This document shows positions 56,900 through 64,000 of a stretch of 64,000 nucleotides of DNA, piece by piece. The position numbers were made by a program, and so were the translations under genes. Numbering within the stretch: the stretch's first letter is position 1; every line of letters begins with the position of its first letter. The notes under the pieces were generated by a model. That model ran no database searches and was not told the origin of the DNA. It saw nothing but the letters and a program-made list of their open reading frames with translations. Origin of the DNA: Prorocentrum cordatum (taxonomy: Eukaryota; Sar; Dinophyceae; Prorocentrales; Prorocentraceae); NCBI GenBank assembly GCA_963575745.1, contig CAUYUJ010018327.1, positions 517,931 to 581,930 on the forward strand. The letters are read 5' to 3'.

Positions 56900-59106
56900 G
56901 GGTGGGCGGTGGAGAGCTCCGATGGCGATGGGGCGTTGATGGCGCTCGTCGGCGGCGACATCTGCGATTTTGCGGTGCTGGGACCTGTCGGCAAAATGTC
57001 ACGGCGGGCGAGACATCGTCGGCACCGCTTCCGCGAGGGGCTAGACGGGCGCGAGGTGCGCGCGCGCATCCTCGGTGGGCGGCAACTTGTGCCCGACGCC
57101 GCTGGCGACGCCGCCCCGGGGGCCGACGACGTGCGTCGCGCGCAGCTCTGGGACGGCCAGGTGATCGCACTGGAGGACCTGCGCGCTGGTGGTGCTGGCG
57201 CTGGCGCGGACGCCTCCCTCGCTCCATTGCGCCGCCTGCGTGGCAAGACGACGGCGGCTGGCGGCCGCGACGCGGGGGCAGCGGGCTGGGGGGCGCTGCG
57301 GCGAGCGCGCCTGGCGCGCTGGCCGACGGGTCGGGAGGCGAAAGCGACTCCGGGCCCGTCCCGCCCCTGCCGATGGCGCCGGCGCCTCCAGCATCCCTCG
57401 GTGCCGGCTCCCTCCGCCTGGTGGAGCACGAGTGGGCTTCGTTTGGCTAGTGGGCGAGCCGCGTCAGAGCTCCCCGATCGGCGCGGAGCTCACGGCTGCC
57501 ACCATCAACAGCGAGCGTAGTTGGAGCAGACTGGGCGACCGCATGTTGGCGGACTGCCTGGGCGCTTCTTCTGCGGGCAGGCCCGCGGGCGAGGTGGTGG
57601 TCCTCCGCAGTGTCGCCGCGGACGCCGCGCTGGCCTTCGCCGCTGAGCGTTGGAAGGCGAACGTGGCCATTGCCCGAGGATGAGCACCCGACGCCGCGAT
57701 CGTTCTTGGTGGCGGCGCCCGCACCATCGCCGCGCAGCGCGACGAGCACGGGGGGCGCTTCCGCAGCTTGAAGGAGGCGGTCTCCAAGATGCGCGAGAGT
57801 TTCTACTAAGACTGGCCCGTCGAGGGCCTGAGGACGATGCTCTGGGTCGCCGAGAATATCGGGAGGACAGGCAGTTCCCCGCTCATTGAGTACCAGAAGT
57901 ACTTGGTGGAGGATCGGATCTCGCCAACGGACCGCCTCTCTTGCGAGCTGCAGGCCATGCGCCGCCTGCTGGAGGCGGCAGGATGCCGCGGCCAGCTCAA
58001 CTTGGCGTCGCCGGCGTCTTTCGAGGCGCTGGCCAGGCGGATGCAGTTGTTGCGAGGAGATGTGGTCTGGCGACCAGCAGCGCGCAGCCAGGCCCGCCCC
58101 GGCCCAGACGGCGCACGTGGCCAGTCGCACGAAGGAGAAGGCGGAGATCGAGAAGCAGCGCAAGAAGGCCCTCGACGTCCGCGCCTCGACAGCTCGCCCG
58201 AGGGGAGCTGCGAAGGCAGGCGCCAAGACTGGGGCGCACTAGGGGCCGAGCATCTGCTGGCGGTGACCCCGCCGCTGGCCGCATCAACCTCAGAGGGGTG
58301 GCGCCTGGCGCGAGTTCTGTTCGCCCTCGACTACAAGTGCCATTTCTGTTTGCTGCAGTGATGGCCGCAGAGCTCTCCCGATGCCGAAGCCGGTGGAGGA
58401 GGGGCCCTGCCGCGCTGGGTCGAGCCGAGGAGCGCTGCAGCGATTGCTCGGCGGAGGAACGTGACCGTCCGCGCGAACAAGGAGGCCATCAGCGCGCTGA
58501 ACTGGCTGAGTGGGCGCGGGTCGGACACGCCGCCTTCGGCGGCCCCCCCGCTGGCGCAGTCCGAAGCCACCCGGCGCGTTAGGGGCGTCATGCTGGCGTC
58601 TCAAGTCGTTGCTGCAGCGCCTCGCCCGCGCGAAATCGCTCGCGCGTTTCTGCGTTCCCGGGCCGGCTGCGGACTCGGATGGTCACGTGGCGGTCGACTA
58701 CCAGGGGGAGTTCCTCTCGGGTCCGAGGTCCTGCGCGGGCCCTGACGCTCTGGATGTCGCGCCGCCCGGGGCTGCCGATGCGCTGGTAGATTTCGAGAAG
58801 CGCATGGTCAGATCTGACTTCGAGTACTGGGAGGTGATAGCCGGCGAAGGAGCGAAAGTCTGGGATGCAGAGGGTGGCGGGCGCCTGCCGCTGCAATCGT
58901 CGGTGTCGTGATCCGCCTGGAGCCCAGTTGGCCGCCGCCGAGTCGCTTGGCATGATCGAGGTCGATGACGACGTGGAGGTGTTCGTCAGCATTAGTGGCG
59001 CGCGGGGCGCGCCCTACCGCTTCGAGGTCGACGTCGAGCTGAGCAGGCGCTTCGGCCTGCCCCCCCTTCCGCGCGGAGGAGCTCGGCTGTTGCGCCGCCG
59101 AAGGTG
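56900..59106 (+). pseudogene. Decayed retroelement polyprotein (pre-RT and RT fragment)
   Basis: Protein-like stretches in successive + frames follow the order I associate with a widespread dinoflagellate retroelement polyprotein. In 57681-58080 the frame reads SLKEAVSKMRESFY, an in-frame TAA (57807-57809), DWPVEGLRTMLWVAENIG, YQKYLVEDRI and LASPASFEALARRMQLL. After a frame change it gives SRTKEKAEIEKQRKKAL (near 58120). Later come RRRNVTVRANKEAISALNWL (58450-58510) and a stretch to 58911. A possible reverse-transcriptase remnant ends YRFEVDVELSRRFGLPPLP (59010-59070). Multiple frameshifts and stops show it is dead, and no catalytic YxDD block remains. The family assignment comes from memory of such sequences, not a search. 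Confidence 0.55.
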
Positions 59107-59830
59107 AGCGGCTGACCAGAGACCGACGGGCGCGCCCGTGCTTCGCTGTGCTCCCGTCGGGCTTCAAGCGGTCGTTATACTTCAAGCGGGCTTCTCGTCG
59201 TTTGCAGTCGTTCGGCGGCTCTCGCTCGATCGCGGCTCGCGGCCGACCTGCGCGCTGCGTCTACGCGGGCAACGCCGGCGCGCTCGGCGGTCGGCCGTCA
59301 GAGGCGCGGGCGCGGAAGGACCAGGCCTGTTAGGCCATGGGCGCAGTGGGGTTGGCAACGCATGAGCACGTCGATGTGTGCAGTGGCCAACCGTTGACTC
59401 GAACTGGCGCCCCGCCGCTGCACCTCGGTCGAGCAACCGGGCCAGCGCGCCGTCGAACTTCCGCACGCGGTTGAGCGAGGTGGCAACGAGCCCGGAGTGA
59501 TCATTGATGCTTACACCCAGCACCTCAGTCTCCTGGTGCGCGTTCATCTTCTTGCTGCGCCGACCGCCGTTGTCTCTGATGTCGGCCACGCATCAGTTTA
59601 TTGTAGCGCCCTCTGGCCGGTGCCGCCGATCCGGCGCACTCCGGGGGGCGGCGATGGCGACGATGATGATGCGCCTGTGGCCGTGCGCGAGTCATGTTGC
59701 TGATGCTGCTCCTTATGTTGTTGGTGCTGTTGCTGATGCTGCTGCCGCTCGCGCTGCATTTTTTTTTGGGGGGGCCTGTCGAAGGGGCGGAAAGAAGGAT
59801 GGAGAGGGGGGCGGTCGGAGAGAGGGCGGG
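59107..59830. other. Retroelement flank and TGCTGATGCTGCT repeats
   Basis: GC-rich sequence possibly still part of the decayed element to about 59600, then TGCTGATGCTGCT repeats at 59695-59757 that recur at 60428-60500 and 60655-60715. Confidence 0.4.
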
Positions 59831-60884
59831 GCCTGCGCAGGGCAGGAGAGAGGCTCTGTCGGAAAGAAGGAAATAGAGAAATATATTTCTTGGAGAGGCG
59901 AGGTCTGTCCTGGAGGAAGGGGTCTGTCGGGGCGGGCGGGGGCGTCTGTGACAGGGGGGTGCGCGCTCGTGGGGCGGCCTATGGGCTCTCTTGGGGTTTT
60001 CTCCCGGGCGTTCCTGGGTCCCTCTGGTGGTCTTTTGGAGGCGCCCAGAGGCCTCGGATGGTCGCCGGGGGAGAAAAGGCGAGGGGCAGAAGTCATTAGT
60101 TTTCCGCATGTGTTCGAGGGTTATTGTTTTCTTGGAAGGTTCCTTAGGCAGCGATTTGGCGTGTGTCGTCTTGGGGCGATCTCGGGGCCTCTCGAAGCAT
60201 CTGCGGATTCATTCTGGCGCGTGCAGGGCTATCATGGAACATCTCGGAGGCGCGCGCGGGGCGACCGGGGGGGGGGTCCGCGGGCGCCCGGGGGTCCGTC
60301 GAAGGGGGGGGGGGGGTGAGATCGGTCGGGGGGGGGGGGGGGGGGGGGGGTCTGATCTGAAACATGCGAGTTCTGTCTGCGAGTCGTCGCGGGCCGTCTG
60401 GGGCGCTTCTGCGGAAGTGCGCTGGCAATGCTGCTGATGCTGCTCGCGCTGCATTTGGTGACGTTGCCGATGCTGCCGCTGATTGCGCTGCTCTTGGTCG
60501 GGGGGAAGGGTCAGTGAGAGGGGGGGGGGGGGTCCGTCCTGGAGGGGTGGGGGGGGCTGTCGGGGAGGGGGCGGGGTCTGTCCTAAAACACGGGGTGTAT
60601 GTCTGCGAGTCGTCGCGGCAATTTGGGAGGCGTCTGTGGCTGCGCGCGAGTAGTGCTGCTGATGCTGCTCGTTCTGCGGTTGGTGCTGTTGCCGATGCTA
60701 CCGCCGCTGCTTGAGCTGCCCCCGTTTGGGGGGGCGGGGCGGGGGGGGGTCTGTCGAAGTCACGGGAGGGAATGTGGGAGAGAGGGCGGGGTCTGTTCAG
60801 GACGGGAGAGAGGCTCTGTCGGAAAGGAGATTTTTCGGAGAGGTGGGGTCTGTCCGGGAGGGGGAGGGGGTCAGTCCAAGCTAA
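59831..60884. repeat. G-rich modules of the R2 region
   Basis: Modules containing GAGAGGCTCTGTCGGAAAG and GGAGAGGCGAGGTCTGTCC at 59838-59935 recur at about 60800-60875, 62605-62700 and 63515-63600. Poly-G runs (for example 60328-60350) separate them. Confidence 0.7.
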
Positions 60885-60907
60885 GTGCGCTCGCGTCATA
60901 TCTGACA

Positions 60908-60958
<51 letters not shown>

Positions 60959-61605
60959 CATCCCGTGGCATGGCGTAGATCCCCTCTCTGCTCGCGCAGT
61001 CGGATGTCGAGCAGGGCAATGATCCCGAAAGGGTACGCGATGCATTGTAGAGCACGGCGTGGCATGGCGTAGAAGAGCACCGCAAAGCGTAGTATGTCAC
61101 TGCATGGCGTGGCGTGGCGTAGTGAAGAATTGCATCGCCAAGCTTTGCAACGCAAAGCATGGCATCGCACAGCGGTTTCGAACATGACGTTGCATAGTAT
61201 TGCGTTGAAGATCAAAGCGTAGCATGGCGTAGCACGACGCGGCACTTAAGCACTGCACATCACAGCTACAGCTGAAGGCATGGCATCGCGCAGCGGAGCG
61301 CAACCTAGCATTGCATTGCCGTGGCATGGCACGGGAAATGGCGCCAGCGCTGCAGCGGGAGCACGATTCGGAACGAGCGGAAGCACGCAAATGAAGCCAG
61401 CGCTGCAGCGGGAACACGATTCGGAACGAGCGGAAGCACGGAATGAGGCCAGCGCCTCAGCGAGAGCAGCACTTTGGAAACAAATGTAGGCGAATACCCA
61501 ACTCCAGGGAATTTTGCGTGAAACAGGAAAAATGCGCGGGGGGGGGGGGGGGGGCGAACGCTCCCAACCCGTCATCAGGGGAAGGAGGAGAGTAGTATTC
61601 ATATC
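60885..61605 (+). repeat. R2 element, copy 1
   Basis: Starts AGCTAAGTGCGCTCGCGTCA, carries the poly-C run, then GCATGGCGTAGC-type repeats (60960-61320) and two units of AGCGCTGCAGCGGGAGCACG (from 61348). It ends near GTCATCAGGGGAAGGAGGAG and GTATTCATATC. It is directly followed by copy 2. Confidence 0.85.
60909..60955. repeat. 47-base poly-C run
   Basis: Forty-seven consecutive C inside R2 copy 1, where copies 2 and 3 have CCTACCCCTCCCTCCCA. It may be genuine expansion or a sequencing/assembly artefact. Confidence 0.95.
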
Positions 61606-62350
61606 AAGCTAAGTGCGCTCGCGTCATATATGACATCCTACCCCTCCCTCCCATCCCTTAGCATGGCGTAGATCCCCTCTCTACTCGCACAGTCGGATGT
61701 CGAGCAGGGCAATGATCCCGAAAGGGTACGCGATGCATTGTAGAGCACGGCATGGCATGGCGTAGAAGAGCACCGCAAAGCGTAGTATGTCACTGCATGG
61801 CGTGGCGTGGCGCAGTGAAGAATTGCATCGCAAAGCTCTGCAACGCAAAGCGTGGCATCGCACAGCGGCCCCGAACATAACATTGCATAGTATTGCGTTG
61901 AAGATCAAAGCGTAGCATGGCATAGCACGACGCGGCACTTACGCACTGCATATCACAGCTACAGCTGAAGCCATGGCGTCGCGCAGCGGAACGCAACCTA
62001 GCATTGCATTGCACGCCGCGGCGCGGCGCGGGGCACGACGCCAGCGCTGCAGCGGGGGCGCGACTCGGAACGAGCGGAAGCACGCAAATGAAGCCAGCGC
62101 TGCAGCGGGGGCACGATTCGGAACGAGCGGAAGCACGGAAATGAAGCCAGCGCTGCAGCGGGAGCACGATTCGAAACGAGCGGGGCCCGAAAATGAGGCC
62201 GGCGCCTCAGCGAGAGCAGCATTTTGACAAACATGCATGCGAATGCCCAACTCCGGGGAATCCCGCGCGTGAAAAACAGCGCGCGGGGGGCGGGCGAACA
62301 CTCCGAACCCGTCATCAGGGGAAGGTGGGGAGTAGTACTCATATTGAGTA
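61606..62350 (+). repeat. R2 element, copy 2
   Basis: Tandem to copy 1 with the same order: leader, GCATGGCGTAGC-type repeats, three units of the AGCGCTGCAGCGGG repeat (from 62042), and the GTCATCAGGGGAAGG end. The last part (GTAGTACTCATATTGAGTAA) is duplicated at 62330-62400. Confidence 0.85.
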
Positions 62351-62399
62351 ATTGTTGAGTAAGTAGTGGGGAGTAGTACTCATATTGAGTAATTGTTGA

Positions 62400-62762
62400 G
62401 TAATTGTAGCCGCGGGGGGGGGGGGGGCGCTTAGCGGAAAGCGGGAGGCGGGGGGGGGTCCGTGACGGAGAAAGCAGAAGAGAGCCGAAGGTGGCATGTC
62501 CGAAGGCGGGGGGGGGGGGGGGGTTTCTGCAGTTAGGGAGGTAGGCGTTCGTAAAAGGGGCGGGGTTGGAGGGGGGTGCGGGCGGGAGAGAGGGCGGCGT
62601 TCGCCCGGGAAAGGGGAGAGGCCCTGTCAGACAGGAGGAAAGAGATTTCTCGGAGAGGTGACATCTGTCCTGGAGAGGGGGGGGGGTCCGTCGGAGTGCG
62701 CGGGCGCGGGCGGGGCGGCGGCGGCGGCGGCGGCGGGGGGGGGGGCGGGGGAGGGGGGCTGC
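62400..62762. repeat. Poly-G-rich R2 module
   Basis: G runs at about 62411-62427 and 62508-62524, the repeated GAGAGGCCCTGTCAGACAGG module and a GGC repeat (62710-62738). G-quadruplex-prone. Confidence 0.7.
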
Positions 62763-63234
62763 CAAGCTAGGTGCGCTCACGTCATATCTGACGTCCTACC
62801 CCTCCCTCCCACCCCTTACCATGGCGCTGATTTTCTCTATCCGCGGACGCGTGTCGTAGCGGGCCGGTGGCTCCGCGCGCGCGTGCGTAGTGGGTGGTGG
62901 TGCGCGTGCGTGCGTGCGTGCGTGTGTGCGTGGTTGTGGTGGTGCTGGTGCTGGTGCTGGTGCTGGTGCTGGTGCTGGTGCTGGTGCTGGTGCTGGTGCT
63001 GGTGCTGGCGGTGGCGGTGGCGGTGGCGGTGGTGGTGGTGCGGCGCGGTGGTGGCGGGCGGATGGGCGCGCGAGAAAGAGGCCCGCGCTGGGGCGAGGGC
63101 GCCATCCTGAACGACGGAGGCCACGCACCGATCCGAAAATGAGGCCCACGCTGCAGCGGGAGCACGATCCCGAAAGATTCGGGAGCAGAAATGAGGCCGG
63201 CGCCTTTTTAAACAACACCAAAAAAACAACACAC

Positions 63235-63265
<31 letters not shown>

Positions 63266-63370
63266 AACTCCCGAGGCCCAAGGGTGCGTAAAAAACAATA
63301 TACACGGGGTCTAATATTTCAGGCCGCCATCCGGGGGAAGAAGGGGAGTAGTTTTCATATTGAAGTAACT
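62763..63370 (+). repeat. R2 element, copy 3 with expansions
   Basis: Same leader and end as copies 1 and 2, but the middle is replaced by (GGTGCT)n at 62938-63005, GGTGGC repeats and a poly-A run at 63236-63262 inside the element. Confidence 0.8.
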
Positions 63371-64000
63371 GCAGAGAGGGAAGAGCGGAGAGCGGAAGAG
63401 GGAGATATATCGGAAGGGGAGAGGGGTGGCGTTTTTTGTTTCTTGGGGGAGGGGGGAAGGGGCGCGTCGTCGAAGGGCGGGGGAAGTTTCGGGGAGAGGG
63501 CGGCGTCTCTCCCTCTCCAGGACAGGAGAGGCTCTGTCGGAACAAATGAATGGAGATGTCTCGGAGCGGCGAGGTCCGGCGGGGGGTCTGTCGGAGCGGG
63601 GGGGGGGGGGGGGGGGGGGGGGGAGGGAGGGGGGGGGGGTGAGGGGTGGGGGTGTGGGGGGGGCGCGAGAGCGGGGGGGGTCCGTAGGGTGAGCCAAGGG
63701 GGGTGCGGAAGAGCGGACGGTGAGCGTCTAATGGGGGGGGGGGGCCGATCGGTCTGTCCAGGAAGGGTGTGCGGGGGGGGTAGGGGGGAGTGGGGGGGCA
63801 TGGGGAGTGAGTGGGGGGGGGGGGGGGGCGTCTGTTCGAGAGAAAGCGGAAGAGCGGAATAGGATCGTCGTACATGGGGGGGGGGGGTCCTGCGCTGGAA
63901 GATGCGGGGGGGGGGTGGGGGAGGGACGGGTGGGAGGGTGGGGTCGGGATGTGGACGGGGGCGGAGGGGGGGGGGTGGGGGGGGGGGGGGGGCGCCGCGC
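63371..64000. other. Poly-G-rich window end
   Basis: Repeated G runs of 8-27 bases, for example 63599-63623, plus one more R2-linked module (63515-63600). No gene; frames are Gly/Pro-rich shadows. Confidence 0.6.

Noticed and set aside
63236-63262. Poly-A tail of a retroposed R2 copy
   Set aside because: Sequence matching the R2 end (CCTAACTCCCGAGG and beyond) continues after the A run, so it is an internal expansion, not a tail.

Overview
The window looks like a nuclear scaffold of a dinoflagellate. Four things point that way. (1) All supportable genes lie on one strand. (2) Introns start with GT or GA (one possible GC) and mostly carry AGG direct repeats at both ends, an organisation described for dinoflagellates. 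(3) At 23047-23060 there is a 14-base match to the core of the dinoflagellate spliced leader. (4) A decayed reading frame at 56.9-59.1 kb resembles a retroelement polyprotein I associate with dinoflagellate genomes. The genus cannot be fixed from the sequence. There is no sign of bacterial operons, rRNA or tRNA.

Layout. 1-15.4 kb is repeat-dominated: a dispersed family with (GAC)n cores (R1), a (TAC)n block, GC-rich hairpin arrays (H2), a 9-base collagen-like repeat, and a GCCTCA minisatellite cassette (R3). It also holds two weak coding remnants (1980-2638 and 8525-9994). 15.4-38.0 kb is a gene island, entirely on the + strand. It contains a small four-exon gene (15434-16969), a large gene with hAT-transposase-like motifs ending in a PHD-like zinc finger (17226-22493), an intronless gene behind a spliced-leader relic (23127-23957), and a 2.3-kb array of about 60 short hairpins (H1, 24766-27085). 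These are followed by an unknown gene (27441-28289), a four-exon C5-cytosine methyltransferase-like gene (28977-32263), and a long multi-exon unknown gene (33678-37962).

38-64 kb is again mostly repeats: two more R3 cassettes, two more H2 arrays with their collagen-like neighbours, an orphan exon that could encode a plastid-targeting presequence (47.6 kb), several R1 copies, an eight-copy 73-bp satellite (53.45-54.05 kb), the retroelement relic, and tandem copies of another family (R2) mixed with poly-G and poly-C tracts to the window end.

How it fits together. Exon boundaries were read by eye from frame continuity and splice-site pattern. For the methyltransferase they join four exons all in phase 0, giving about 853 residues with C5-methyltransferase motifs II, III, IV, VI, VIII and X in order and a motif-I-like glycine-rich stretch. 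The methyltransferase and a transposase-like/PHD gene sit in one unidirectional block surrounded by repeats. This could be an ordinary dinoflagellate gene array or the remains of a large mobile element; the sequence alone does not decide. Most other long open frames (poly-R, poly-T, poly-L, poly-S) are translations of simple repeats and are not annotated as genes.
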